A DNA stretch of 64,000 nt from Rattus norvegicus (GCF_036323735.1 NC_086037.1:54894002-54958001); one strand, 5' to 3'. Shown: positions 1 through 11,080, counted from the first letter of the stretch. Numbers and translations: made by a program. The notes: generated by a model from the sequence alone, not told the origin.

Positions 1-44
1 ACCAGAGCTCTTAGGCATGAAGCCGTCTCTCCAAACCCTCCGTC

Positions 45-270
45 TTAAGTTTGAGACACAGTCTCTCGTGTTTAAACCTGGAGCTCCCCAGTTTGGCAAG
101 ACTAACAGCCCAGCAGGTCCCACGGACTCCTCCTGTCTCCACAGAGGTAGCTTTGGGTTACAGGCATATGCTGCGCTGAGCCTTTTACATAGATGCTGGG
201 GCTCTCAGCACAGGTCTCGGGCTGGTACTTTACCAGCTGAGCCCTCTCCCTGCTACTACTTCTGGCAACA
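45..270 (-). mobile_element. B4/RSINE1-like SINE
   Basis: GAGACACAGTCTCTCG through GGTACTTTACCAGCTGAGCC reads as the complement of a B4-type element whose 5' half is ID-like. Old copy. Confidence 0.5.
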
Positions 271-1060
271 CAGTGAGGCACAAACGTCGTGTGTTTTTCT
301 TTTAAGTAAGTTATCTTAGGAAGAGTTCTGGAACCCCATCTTCTTAAGGCCTCCCCTTCTCACTGAACAGAATCTGCCGCTATGCCACCACAGGGTGCTC
401 ATCTGAAGTGACGTACCTGCCTTGGCACGTAAGTGGGACGCTGAAATGTACACAGTAGCCTCTGGTCTTTCCACTGTGCTTCTCCTGGTGTCGATCCTCG
501 GAACGTGTCCAGTAGAAGCATTTGGAACCCAACACTCTTGGCCTTCTCTGCGTGAGCTGGGCTTCTAATCCAGAAGTGAGACCCGTGCTTTGGAAGGGAG
601 CTCCAGTCCTATCTCTTGCCTCTGGAAGAGTGGGGAATAGCCCCAGGAGATGCCTGCCACTTGCCTCCTCCTAGAGTAAAACCTTAATTTTAGATTAGGA
701 GCTGGCAGGAGAGGGAGCCCCATCTTCCTGGTTACCCTGCCTAGATTAAAATTTCCCTCTCACTGAACTGGGTCGGTGAGAGGGAACATGGTTCAAATGC
801 CCGATTTTTTTTTCCTGTTCTTACAGGATTGAGTAATTCTTCTCAAACAAATATTTCTCTAATTGTTGTATTAGGACATTATCCAGAGGCCTTAGACTTT
901 ATGGTAGCCATGTAACATTTGAGAACTTGTCATAATTATTACTAGCTAAATACTTGTTTCATTCAGGTAAGTTCCTCACAGTGGGTTTCAGAAGTGTGGA
1001 CATCCTAGAGATTCTTTATCCCTCCCCCCACATTGTTTTATCTTGTTTATTTTATTTTAA
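270..1060. other. Non-coding DNA, nothing recognised
   Basis: No coding signature, clear repeat or simple-sequence array was seen. A/T and G/C are mixed, with a T-run at about 807. Confidence 0.6.
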
Positions 1061-1155
1061 TTTTTGAGACAGTCTAATATGTAGTCGAGGTTAGCCTTGA
1101 ACCCATGGCCCTCTTGCCCGACTGTGGGTTAGTGGAGTGCCCACCATGCTCGACT
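1060..1155 (-). mobile_element. B1 SINE fragment
   Basis: TTTTTGAGACAGTCTAATAT and AGGTTAGCCTTGAACCCATG are the complement of a B1 3' half. Diverged. Confidence 0.6.
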
Positions 1156-1814
1156 CTTCTAGAATCATTGCACTTGGATGGAATCAAAGGACACTTGTAA
1201 ATGGCGTCTCTCTGGGCAAGGCACACCTGAGAAACCACTGTCTTACACAACACTGAGTAACTTAGAGTAGCGCTCAGCTTGATGTCAATGGAGAAGCAAG
1301 AAAACAAAACAACCACCAGGCCGGAAATTTTCTGCTAGATTTGGCAAGAACCAAATTGCAATCAGTCTCCAAGGATTTATCGAACGCATGTGAGGACCAC
1401 TTGAGTAATTCACATTTTCGGAAAATGTGGGAATTCTCAGCCTTTGGGGCTGAAATCCTATCACCATTAAAAATAGAGGTCAACCCAGAGTTTGAATCTG
1501 TTATGTTAGGAACCCACCCCCATTCCACTTGACCCATGACTTTCTAAGCCCTTAGCTTTCGGATCCAACGGCCTCTATTAATATCAAACAGGAAGCATGT
1601 CAAGTGTTGGCTCTTTATTTTCTGGACTTCAAATGCGTCACCACATTTTTCAGGATGGAAGCTTCTATAATCCTTTACCTGTGCTTTCCCTTCCCTAAAT
1701 GGTCCACGAAGAACGAGCCTTTTGAGCATAATACGACAGAAGTCAGATTCGGAAGTGTGGCCATTCTAGAGACCCTGGCTTACCTCCTGGTTCTATTTGG
1801 CTGTTTTGTTTTAA

Positions 1815-1910
1815 TCTTCGAGATAAGGTCTTAATACGTAGCTGCAGTTAGCCTTGAGCTAGCCTTAGATACTCCTGCTTAGTTTCTGTTTCCTGAGTGT
1901 ATTAAATACA
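1815..1910 (-). mobile_element. B1-like SINE fragment
   Basis: TCGAGATAAGGTCTTAATAC and GTTAGCCTTGAGCTAGCC resemble a decayed B1 complement. Confidence 0.45.
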
Positions 1911-2084
1911 TATCTTGTGAGGGCTTGGTATGTATCAGTCACTGTACTGATATATCACAGTAGATAAGACAATTCCTTTCCTCCAAGGATTCAAAGGTCA
2001 CCTGACCTGGATGGTTTTACCACAGAGAAGCTCGCTGTGACAGCAGAAAGTTCACTCACTGCACTGACGCACAGCAAGGATGTG

Positions 2085-2350
2085 GGGGTGTGGTGGTTAA
2101 TACCGTCAATTTGACAGGATCTAGAGTCACCTAGAAGACAAGCTTCTGGGTGTGTTGTGAGGTATTAGCTCCGCCCTAGATACTCTTGTAAAGACTTGCT
2201 AACTTTAGCCTAGTTGGGGTAGGAAGAGCCATTTTAACTGTGGGCAACACCATGCTGTGGGCTGTGGGGTCTCCGCACTGAATCAACAAGGGCAGTAACT
2301 AATAAAGAGGTCCAAGATGGCGAAACCTTCCAGAGGGCTTCCCTCGGAAC
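2085..2350 (+). mobile_element. Unnamed rodent dispersed repeat
   Basis: Contains GTCAATTTGACAGGATCTAG and AGTCACCTAGAAGACAAG, wording shared with the segment at 31.1 kb, followed by GGGGTAGGAAGAGCCATTTT. I recognise it as a dispersed rodent sequence but cannot assign the family. Confidence 0.45.
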
Positions 2351-4120
2351 CTGAAGAAAACAAAAACAAACTTAAAAGCCACAGAATCTGGTGGTAGAAA
2401 ACAGTGGCTTACTCCAGGTGGGAGAAAGAAAGTGAAATGACAGCCATCAGATGATATTTTATGTGGCACAAATATCCTGGTCCAAAACCGGAAGGAAGAT
2501 ACTTACGTGGCCCACTGGATGAGACATAGATTTAAGAGTGAAGAGTAAACGCTGAGAATGTGTAAGGGGAGACATCCCCAAGGATCAGTTTGTGAGGCTT
2601 TCTAACTACCCCGTGCGATTTGGACAATCTGATTTTCTTTTTCCCTACAGCAGCTATTGGATTGTACAGATCTAAGGCTATGGGTGTCTGGGTCAGGGCT
2701 GGTTATGTGTAAGTCACCTACAATTTTTTGCCACACATGAGGTAGATTGCAAGTCTCTGGTGAGAGTGGGTCCAGGGACTCCAATATTTAGCAGCTAGGA
2801 AATGAGAACATTACACAGAAAGCTGAGAGGAAGCAGAGAGGCTGAGAGCCATCTAGAGCCGGCGTTTAAAGGGAGGCAGAGTGGCCAAGCACCAGACTGC
2901 ATCTCCTGGGGTGATCGAACAGTACGGGATTTGATGTTTTGTGGTCAGTGAAAACCGGATCAGTGGAAGTGTAGGTGGCGAATCTCTGTAGCGGGCTAAG
3001 AAGCAAGCAGAACATGGCTACTACCGCAGGTCAGCGTAGCCAGACCAGTGAGGAGCCCGGCTCGTCTTTAGACACAGAAACAAGGGGCAGGTTTGTTTTG
3101 TTTCCCCCCAAGAAGGGAGAGCATTGTGGACACTGAACAAAAGAGGAGGATTTAGTTAAAGAGAATTTGAGGTTCGGAAGAGAGGGCGTAGACTTGAAAG
3201 ACAGACAGTTCTTTGGAAGGTGGGAGAGGCTAGGATTGACATCTCCAATGGTGGGACTGGCCTTGGAAGGGGAAGGGGATGCTCAGAAGCTTAGTGTGGG
3301 TGACTTGAGGAGTTCATTAGCCCATGGTTTTTCAGAGGAGGGGTGTGGTGGTTTCATAGAGCAGGGGAGGGGATCCGAAGCAGAGTGTTAAAACTGCACA
3401 CGAAGGCAGTTGTCCTGCTCTGTGATTTTTCTTCGTTGTTACTTGCTGGCTGGGGCATGGGAGCAGGCAGGGAGAAAGCAGGGTGTGATCCTATCCTGAC
3501 TTGTCATGGCTGAAGATATTCAGCACTTTCCAGACTGGCCTTTCTCCAAACACTCTCCTGCTGGGCACAATGTTCTGAGAAAATGAAATCTTCCCCGGTC
3601 CGATGAATTTGGATGGCCCTTCACATGTGTGTTCTTTTCTTTCCCTGCACGAGGACATAGTCGAGATTCTCACAGAGAGACTCCGGATACATTCAGCATA
3701 GTTGAAATTTCAGGCTAATAGTTTCCAGAATGTTCTTGTTCCTTCTCCCTCCCACCCCATCTTATCCATAAAGTTCTCATGGTTTGGTTCCCTCCCTGCA
3801 ACCAGGTAAAAGAACAGACGTCTCTACTGTGTTCATACAGTTATCTTCCCTGCTGTTACGTTACCCTTCTCGGTCATCGATTGGGGTGGAGCAGGGCTAA
3901 CTCAGGAATGACATTGAATTTTATGAATTGTAGCTCCAAGAGCCCATGGCAGTTACTGTTTCCTGCCATAAACTTCAAACACAAACAGTAACCCAGTTTC
4001 CTTATTTTCTCAGGATTAGTAAGAAGCCGCTTAGAAACTGGCAGCAAGGTCAGGATGATCAGTCCAGAGGGTTACCACTCAGCTCTGTAAAGTCTAGGTA
4101 GAGGGAAGGCACACTTAGAA
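2350..4120. other. Non-coding DNA, nothing recognised
   Basis: Only short chance frames (60-74 codons) without coding features. No repeat family or simple repeat was recognised by eye. Confidence 0.55.
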
Positions 4121-4136
4121 TTCATTGTTTATTTAT

Positions 4137-4535
4137 TGCATGTGTATGTGTACATGTGTGTGTTTGCAAGCATGTGGCCACATGCACGCTTGTGTGTGCT
4201 TGTGTGTGTACATGTATGTGCATATGTGTGTACATGTGTGTACGCATGCATGTATGAGTATATATATGTGCATGTGTGTACTTGTATGCATATATGTGTG
4301 TGCATACTTGGCAAGTATGTGGCCATGTGTGCATATGTGTGTGTATGTGTACTGGTGTGTATGTGTGTATTTGCAAGTATGTGGTCACATGCATGCATGT
4401 ACATGCGTACATGTGTGTACTTGTGTGTACATGTGTGTGCGCACATGTACTTGGCAAATATGTGGTCATTTGTATGCATGTACATGTGTGTACTTGTATG
4501 TGTATACATATATGTGTGTGCATGTGCATGGGTGG
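4137..4535. repeat. Long TG/CATG alternating purine-pyrimidine tract
   Basis: About 400 bases made of GTGTGT, CATGTG and GTATGTGTAC words, with a 60-100-bp higher-order pattern around TTGCAAGTATGTGGTCA-like segments (4164, 4314, 4371, 4452). Open frames on both strands are Cys/Val/Met- or His/Thr-rich simple-repeat translations and not genes. Confidence 0.95.
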
Positions 4536-4939
4536 AAGCCAGGGGTTGTCATCATTCTAAACCATTACTAATAATCAACATTTTCATAGTTTTTTTCCAG
4601 ATTAAAATTGCTCTCATTTCTGGGTTTATCTCATCCCATTTAATTCATGTTGATCAGGGGATTCAATGGCAGCTGATAAATGAAGGAAAAAGAGAGGGGC
4701 TGGGAAGGATGGAGAAAGGATTAAGGGTAGTGGCGGAAGCATGCATTGTTAGTGGAGGAATGTCACAGCCATGGGGATGGAGATGGAGTCTGGGAAGGGA
4801 ACCAGAAATTTAGAAATAACAGTAGCCTGTGTGCTCCACGGGGCTGCCACAGAACATGGTAGATAGATGAATCTGAGATCTTTGCATTTTATGGGGGAGG
4901 AGGGCTGACCATTAGGAAAAACATGTCTGAAAAGTTGCT

Positions 4940-5175
4940 GATGGGCCAGCAAAAGGACTCAGTGAGCAAGGGTGCTTGCCGCCAAGCCTGGTGATCTGCA
5001 TTCACACCCTAGAGTCCACCTGATGGGAGGAGAGAACCGACTGACTTCCACAAGTTGCCCTCTGACCTCCAGGTGCCGTAGCACGGGTGCACCCACGCTC
5101 CCTTATCTACCTGCCATTGTATCCACACGCACAGAGATAATTAAGTGCATGCAAAAATCACATTTAAAAGTCAAA
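4940..5175 (+). mobile_element. B3 SINE
   Basis: GGACTCAGTGAGCAAGGGTG, CAAGTTGCCCTCTGACCTCC and an ending GAGATAATTAAGTGCATG match the B3 pattern. Confidence 0.8.
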
Positions 5176-5569
5176 CTCTGAAGGTTGAAGAGTGAAGGGA
5201 GCTGACAGGAGACAAAGAAGCTGAATGAAGCCCAGGAGGTGAGCCCAGGTCCCGTGGTGCCCAGAGCATCTGCTGGCATCCAGGACTGAGTCCCTTGTCT
5301 TCAACATGTCTGCTGGTCTCCCTGACCCACCTGCTTCTGTCCATTTTACTCCATGCTCCGAATGGCTGTGTTTCACCTTCCACCACTTTTCCTATTCGGG
5401 TCACTGCTGCCTGAATTAATATGGACACGAGCCTCAGGTCAGGGACAGAGCCACCTGTGAGTGATGGTCCCAGGCAGTGTCCTGCACACCTTTCTTAAAC
5501 TCCTTTCTCTTTACTTCCCATGGCACAGTTCTGTACTTCAAATGGAGAAAAAGCATCCTTTGAGAATTC

Positions 5570-5571
<2 letters not shown>

Positions 5572-5614
<43 letters not shown>

Positions 5615-5617
5615 GCA

Positions 5618-5649
<32 letters not shown>

Positions 5650-5654
5650 CACAA
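5572..5654. repeat. (CA)n with internal (CACG)n block
   Basis: Pure CA on both sides of about seven CACG units (5610-5637). Confidence 0.97.
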
Positions 5655-5769
5655 TGTATTTTGATCATATCCATTCTCCATTCCCTACCTCCTTATTCCT
5701 CATGGATCTCCCTGTGTACCCATCCCAATTTCACTCCCCCACTCCCCATAGTCTCCCTGACCTACTGAT

Positions 5770-5905
5770 ATCACAGGGTTTTTGAGATAGGATTTCTCTG
5801 TGTAGCCCTGTCTGTCTGGAACTCTCTGTGTAGATCAGACTGGCCTTGAGCTCAAAGATCTGCCTGCCTCAGCTTTCCACGTGCTAGCATTAAAAGTGTC
5901 CATCA
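5770..5905 (-). mobile_element. B1 SINE
   Basis: GGTTTTTGAGATAGGATTTC and TGTGTAGCCCTGTCTGTCTG, then CTGCCTGCCTCAGCTTTCCA, the complement of B1. Confidence 0.9.
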
Positions 5906-5908
5906 TTG

Positions 5909-6050
5909 GGGCTGGAGAGATAGCTCAGCGGTTAAGAGCACTGATTGGTCTTTCAGAGGTCCTGAGTTCAAATCCCAACAACCACATGGTGGCTCACAAC
6001 CATCTGTAATGGGATCTGAGGCCCTCTTTTGGTGTGTCTGAAGACAAAAA
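5909..6050 (+). mobile_element. B2 SINE
   Basis: GGGGCTGGAGAGATAGCTCA, a B-box-like GAGTTCAAATCCC, and CACATGGTGGCTCACAACCA. The tail runs into a TA array. It sits directly after the B1 in opposite orientation. Confidence 0.93.
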
Positions 6051-6063
6051 CATATATATATAT

Positions 6064-6106
<43 letters not shown>
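6051..6106. repeat. (TA)n microsatellite
   Basis: TATATA with a few ACATATA interruptions at the B2 3' end. Confidence 0.95.
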
Positions 6107-6108
<2 letters not shown>

Positions 6109-6109
6109 A

Positions 6110-7190
6110 AAGCTCACTAAGGATGCCCTCTGCGTTTGCCCACCCATCTTCCCAGTGACTCCTGGGAAGCTTGATGCAGTCATACTACTCACCGTGGGAT
6201 TATGAACAAGAATATGGAGACACGAGAAAACCCAGCTGGCAAGAGCAGAGTCACCATTCCATGGGTTCATGACTTCTCGGTTTCTTGTCTCTCCAGCCAT
6301 GTCTGTACTTTCTGTCTCAAGTCTGACCGTCGTGAGAACATCGTCACCCTCACTGAGTCTTTCTGGCTTTGTCTTTGCAGACCCCAACATTTGTCTGGGC
6401 ATCTGTTTCCAGGCTTCTCAATGGCATGTTCCCTTGTTTCTAGAGAGACGCTCCCTCAAAGATAACGACTCTCTGACTTCTGTAGCATAGGACCCTTCTC
6501 GTTCCCTGACCCCGTATCCTGCTCTAGTACAGACTCACACATAGGCTAACATGTCCTCCAACACCAACCTCCAGCACGTTCCACGGCCTATTGTAAAGCC
6601 TGTTAAACAGGGAATGAGTGAAGACATACTTGACAGAAAGTCATACCCAGACCCGGGCTATTGGCAACTGCTTTTCTGCAATAGTGTTTAGAAAACCCTC
6701 TTCCTCCAGTGGGCCAGAGATGTCTGTGAGGAGAACGGTACAATCCTGAGCCTGTTTGCTGTTTGCACACCGGGCCTTCCTGACCGTCACCCGTCAGCGA
6801 TTCATCGCTAAGTGGCCCACATCACTCCCACATACTCATTTGACAAACTTTGGTTTCTTAGCCTGTGAGACGAATTCAATAGAATTATAATAATACACAC
6901 ATGGACTGTATATTTAGCCACAACAAACCATATAATAAATTATTAGTTTTAACTTGAGAAAAAAAAAAGACTACAGATTAACACCATGTCAGATTTTGTA
7001 CAATCACCAGAAATTGATTTTACCTTTCTAGAGCCACCATTCACAGGTGTAAAAAACATAGTTGTAATTAAACTTCGTTAAAATATTAGCAACCGCCGTC
7101 ATGACACAGAAAGCGAGACCACACCGGAGGTGCAAATAGAAATAGTCAAATTGTAGTTGAGGTTCCCATTTTTCTCTAAAAAAAATAAAT
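6110..7190. other. Non-coding DNA, nothing recognised
   Basis: Open frames of 73-144 codons here run through SINE or TA repeat or lack any family resemblance. An A-run at about 6959 is the only simple sequence. Confidence 0.5.
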
Positions 7191-7312
7191 GTTTAAAATT
7201 TACTTATTTATTATGCAAATAGGTGTTTGCCTGCATATATGTCTGTATACCACATGTGAGTGTTAGGAAGTAAACCCAGGTCTTTTGGAAGATCAGCCAT
7301 CTTTCCAGCCCC
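7190..7312 (-). mobile_element. B3/B2-like SINE fragment
   Basis: Ends CAGCCATCTTTCCAGCCCC, with GTGAGTGTTAGGAAGTAAAC and CCAGGTCTTTTGGAAGA upstream; complement of the B2-family head. Confidence 0.65.
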
Positions 7313-7324
7313 TATGCATTAGTT

Positions 7325-7440
7325 TTTTGAGGTGAGGTCTCTCTTTGAAGCTGAAGTGTATGCATTTGGCCAGGCCTACCATTCCCCTCCTGCACAGTAA
7401 CACTGAGATCTTAGATGTACACCACCATGCTCGGCTTTTT
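7325..7440 (-). mobile_element. B4-like SINE fragment
   Basis: TTTTTTGAGGTGAGGTCTCT through ACACCACCATGCTCGGCTTT, the complement of a B1/B4 body. Diverged. Confidence 0.5.
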
Positions 7441-7844
7441 AACATGGGTTCTGGGCCTCTGAATTCCTGCACGTGTGGCGACCAATGGACCAGCTAAGCC
7501 GTCTCTCCAGCTCCAGGTTGTCAGCTCTTGAGCGGTTCTGAGAGTTGCTTGGGTTTGGCACCCGAATACAATTTTTGCAGCAGTGTACTCGTCAGTGCTA
7601 GCCAATCCTGCTAGCAAAGGCGGTGAGCTGACCAAGTGTCTCAGAGGACAGAGCACTTGGTTGCTGCTCAGAATAATGGAGGGGGAGGGTCCTGACCCGA
7701 CACTGAGGAAGCTTTATGAAGCAAGAAAGAATGACAAGTTGAAAGTAATTTCAAAAATGGTGGAACCTGTTGGATTTGGACCAAATAAGTCCTTTAAAAA
7801 TAAAGTCATAGCTCAGACGTTCATAAAATTCCAGACCTCTGTGG

Positions 7845-7915
7845 ATACTGTCTGTCTCTCTGTGTGTCTGTGTCTGGGTGTGTCTCTAGGTGTGTCTGTC
7901 AGTCTGTCTTGTCTG
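7845..7915. repeat. CTGT/GTGTCT-rich simple sequence
   Basis: Short imperfect repeats of TCTGTCTGTGTGTCTGTGTC type. Confidence 0.8.
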
Positions 7916-7919
7916 CGTA

Positions 7920-8085
7920 AGTGTGCAGTGTACGTGCATGTGCCTATGGATGCCAGAAGAGAGGGCCAGATCCTCAAGTTGGGGTTACAGGTAATTGTGA
8001 ACCATAAGACACAAGTGCTGGGAACTGAACTTGGTTTCCTCTCCAAGAGCGTTCTCTTGACCTTGGCCACCTCTCCAGACCCTTA
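7920..8085 (-). mobile_element. B3-like SINE
   Basis: GCATGTGCCTATGGATGCCA, GAGAGGGCCAGATCCTCAAG, GAACTGAACTTGGTTTCCTC, then GGCCACCTCTCCAGACCC: complement of the B3/B2 pattern. Confidence 0.7.
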
Positions 8086-8545
8086 AGTAGACACCTATCT
8101 TTGTTCTTTACACCCCAGTGGTAGTGGCAGCAAGAAAGGTGCTCAGCATGTCTTGGAGACAGGAGGTGAATTTCGTTGCTGCCTAACATAGGGACACACC
8201 TTGGGCCAGGAGAAGTCTCTAGACCCTGGAGAGCCCGCTGGGCAGTGTGGTGAGCATCTAGAGTCCCACACCGAGAGGCTCTGATCCCATTAGACTTGAG
8301 GAAGCACCTGGCAGTGCACACTTGTACCAGATGGTCTTGAAGCCCAGCTGAATCCGGTGATATCTACAGAGACTGGGAGAAGGAACTTTCCTTATTAGGG
8401 GAGGTGACCACAGGAGGAGATGAGTACTAGAACCGAGGTCTTCTGGCTGAGGAATTAGACTAAAAGAATTACGTACAGAGACCCCAGAATAGTGCACACC
8501 TTATTACGATGTGTGCATTGTCCATGAAAGGGCTGGTTTGCTGGG
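8085..8545. other. Non-coding DNA, nothing recognised
   Basis: Short chance frames only. Confidence 0.5.
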
Positions 8546-8549
8546 TGTC

Positions 8550-8890
8550 AGCTGTTGTAGCTTGAATGTACAACGTCACACACAGGCTTCTGCCTTTCAA
8601 TATGTTGTCCCAGTCGGTGCCGTTGTTTGGGAAAGTTAATGTCACTCTCAGAAGGTGGGGCTTCTCTGGAGACGTACGTATGTCCCTGCGGGGGGGTTTT
8701 TCAGGTTCTATAGCTTGGTCTGATGTCCCGTTCTCTCTCTCTGCCTCCTGCACGTGGGAGAAATGTGGTCTTCCAGCTGCACACAGCTGCCACCATGCCT
8801 TTCCCACCACGATGAGCTGGAGCCCGACTAGGGTTTATCAGCCAAAAATAAACCTGTTCTCCCCGAAGTTGCATTCGGCCACAGAGTTCC
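8550..8890 (+). mobile_element. Diverged MaLR-type LTR
   Basis: TTGTAGCTTGAATGTACA at the start and CAAAAATAAACCTGTTCTCC near the end match the general ORR1/MTD layout, with a C/T-rich middle. Boundaries are approximate. Confidence 0.5.
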
Positions 8891-9398
8891 ACTGCAGGCA
8901 AGTCGCTAATGTATCTGCCTTCCATCAGCTCTGAAGAGAGCTGAGGCTCAGTTTATCATCTGACTCCAAAAGGGGCAGCGTTCTATGTGTTAGGTAATAG
9001 TAAATGACAATACAGCTCTCTACCAAGGTGATTATGTCTGTGGTTAGAACCCCATGAGAATGAGCATTGGTGACTGGTCCTTAGACAACATACACGGGGA
9101 TTTCAGAACAGAAGCTGAGGGTATAATTTTCATATCACTGGGAGGCAGTTACACAGGTCAGAGTCCCATATGGCAGGAAAACACTGAGACGAGATGCTAT
9201 CTGTACCTGACACACCTTGAACTTGAGCTCTGGCCCTGATGTTTGGGGACTCTGCTTCCTGTTTCTGATTCCTGCAATGGACAGACTCTCAGGTAAGCAT
9301 CCACCCCTGCTTCCTCAAATTCTCTGGAAACCTTGAGGTTCATGTCTCTGTGGAAGTTGCTGGGAACTCTTCAGTGAAAGTCCCGTTTCCATGGTTCT
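8890..9398. other. Non-coding DNA 3' of Chst4
   Basis: No repeat or coding signature recognised. It may be distal 3' UTR or flank. Confidence 0.45.
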
Positions 9399-9489
9399 TT
9401 TTTTTTTTTTCCTCCTGGAGCTGAGGACCAAACTCAGGGCCTTGCACTTGCTAGGCAAGTGCTCTACCACTGAGCTAAATCCCCAACCC
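9399..9489 (-). mobile_element. ID SINE (BC1-derived), diverged copy
   Basis: On the minus strand this reads as the ID core with a degraded A/B-box region, followed by the A-tail (T-run at about 9399-9410 on the plus strand). It lies about 400 bases downstream of the Chst4 stop, so it could be part of a long 3' UTR or be flanking DNA. No clear target duplication was found, so it is older than the other ID copies. Confidence 0.85.
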
Positions 9490-9831
9490 CTCCCTGACTC
9501 TTATTCTACCCCTTCTTATTGGGAAGCTGTGATCATGGAGGTTTACAGACTCACTCCATGGATGCTGCTTGCTGTGTCCAATAGGCCTTCAGACCGTAGT
9601 CTGTGAGGTATGCCCAGGTAGGAAGGCTGAGGAAACAAGAAAGACGATAGTCTTGCTTGAAGGGCCGAAGGGGCTGCTCAAGGCTCCTAAGAATGTTCAA
9701 GACAGAAAGATATTGTTTCTTGGCCTTTTAGGCTTGGCCGTATAGACCTGAGTATAAAAGAGACTCCTCTGCTTGGGACTGAGGATAAATGGGTGCTCAG
9801 TTTGTTCATACCTTACTTAAGGTTTCCGTGT

Positions 9832-9837
9832 GTTTAA
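9832..9837 (-). promoter_or_regulatory. Possible variant poly(A) signal of Chst4
   Basis: ATTAAA on the minus strand lies about 42 bases past the Chst4 stop codon. No AATAAA on the minus strand was noticed between the stop and the ID element at about 9.4-9.5 kb. It may be only a proximal signal; a longer 3' UTR cannot be excluded. Confidence 0.25.
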
Positions 9838-9878
9838 TGGCGACTGAGGCTGGAACCAAGGGGTGCAGACAGACCTCG

Positions 9879-11045
9879 TTAACCTTCTTGGAAGACCTGC
9901 CCCAAGATACGGGAAGAGGACAGAAGATTCAGGGACAGGTTGCCTTGCTCTTGTTGGGATCTGACCTGGAGGTATCCCAGAAAATCCATAGCTTCACCAC
10001 AGTCATCTTGAAGCTGAGAAACCTTTGTATAAGGTAAGGACCAACGCCATGCCTGGGAGACGTTGAGGGCGTCCCTGGCATTAGTGTGGAAGGCATGCTG
10101 ACCCATGCCCTTGCCACGGGTGACATTGTGAACCCAGGTTTGGAGATGAGGCAAAAAGTCCAACCCCACAAATTTATACAGTCTGGAAGTCTGAGCTAGA
10201 GGTGCCCGGACCAGGTCCTCATACCTCAGGAGCAGGTAACGCCGCTGCAGAACTTCAGGTAGGGTTTGGATGGCCTTGACTATGTCCACGTGGCTTTTGC
10301 AGATGATCTTCATGGCATAATAGGGCTGGTCTTCCTCCTTGATCATTTTCAAATTCTGCCCTAGCACAATATGACTGTCAATCATGAGTTCTGCTGTGGT
10401 GTGTTCTCGGGATCGGAACACAGCCCGCGGGTCTCGGACCAGGTGCACGATGTGCAGGTTGAGGGAAGGGTCTGTGAGCAGTGGATACAGGGCCTGCAGG
10501 CTGAGGAAACGCACCTCCTTGAGTACCACGTGGCTGTGAGAGCGGCAGGCCTTCTCCACCATATCAAAGGGCAGCTGACTGCAGAGCGGCTTGCAATGCT
10601 TGGGCGAGCTGATCTGGTCAGCAGGGAAGAAGTCGCAAATAGGCGAAGAGCACAGGGCCCGGCTTTGCTCCCACTGGAAGAGGCTGGATTGTTTTCGGGG
10701 GCCCGGGTTCATGTAGGCATCAAAGACGCTCATGTCACACAGGAAGACGGAACGCAGAAGATCCCGCACGGCCATGTGCAGCTTCCAGGCTGTGCTGCTG
10801 GTGAAAGTCATCCACACGTGCCAGGCAGGCTCCATCAGGTAGAACACATCCGGGTGCTGCCCAAAAAGCTGTCCCACAAAAGAGGACCCCGAGCGCCAGG
10901 AAGACAGGACCAGCACGTGCACAGGCCTCCTGGACTCCTCCCTCTGGAACAAGTGTCTATGACCGGACATGTGGACGAAGAGAGCTACAACTATCACCTG
11001 GGAACACAGGAACGCCAGCAGCCTCCCTTTCTTAAACAGCATCAT
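9879..11045 (-). CDS. Chst4: Carbohydrate sulfotransferase 4 (GlcNAc-6-O-sulfotransferase 2)
   Basis: Complete 388-residue single-exon frame. The enzyme family transfers sulfate from PAPS to the 6-OH of GlcNAc in the Golgi. CHST4 builds 6-sulfo sialyl Lewis x on mucin-type L-selectin ligands of high endothelial venules. Visible features: a type II topology with a short basic N-terminus and a hydrophobic anchor at about residues 9-27; the 5'-phosphosulfate loop around residues 48-58 (SSWRSGSSFVG); the 3'-phosphate-binding segment at about 201-212 (HLVRDPRAVFRS); and N-glycosylation sequons at Asn307, Asn328 and Asn369. Length and sequence fit CHST4 (about 386-388 residues) rather than CHST5 (about 411) or CHST6 (about 395). 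The frame opens with two consecutive Met codons; the first is chosen because it gives the expected length. Family members carry the whole coding region in one exon, as here. No frameshift or stop is seen. The C-terminal 20 residues are the most divergent part. Confidence 0.95.
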   Translation of the reverse strand: MMLFKKGRLLAFLCSQVIVVALFVHMSGHRHLFQREESRRPVHVLVLSSWRSGSSFVGQLFGQHPDVFYLMEPAWHVWMTFTSSTAWKLHMAVRDLLRSVFLCDMSVFDAYMNPGPRKQSSLFQWEQSRALCSSPICDFFPADQISSPKHCKPLCSQLPFDMVEKACRSHSHVVLKEVRFLSLQALYPLLTDPSLNLHIVHLVRDPRAVFRSREHTTAELMIDSHIVLGQNLKMIKEEDQPYYAMKIICKSHVDIVKAIQTLPEVLQRRYLLLRYEDLVRAPLAQTSRLYKFVGLDFLPHLQTWVHNVTRGKGMGQHAFHTNARDALNVSQAWRWSLPYTKVSQLQDDCGEAMDFLGYLQVRSQQEQGNLSLNLLSSSRILGQVFQEG

Positions 11046-11080
11046 CCTGCGGAAGTAGACCTTTAAGGGGCAAGCAGAGG
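11046..11080 (-). promoter_or_regulatory. Candidate splice acceptor just upstream of the Chst4 ATG
   Basis: Reading the minus strand towards the ATG, a C/T-rich run (CCCCGTCCCCTCTGCTTGCC) is followed by TTAAAG and then CTTCCGCAG, one base before the first ATG. Either AG could join a non-coding upstream exon to the coding exon, as is usual in this gene family. This is inferred from base composition only; the upstream exon was not located. Confidence 0.4.

Noticed and set aside
4125..4813. Cys/Val/Met-rich and His/Thr-rich frames of 94-225 codons
   Set aside because: They are translations of TG/CATG simple sequence on both strands and in several frames at once.
10371..11066. 231-codon plus-strand open frame
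   Set aside because: It is antisense to Chst4; the coding strand has all catalytic motifs and the frame is a composition shadow.
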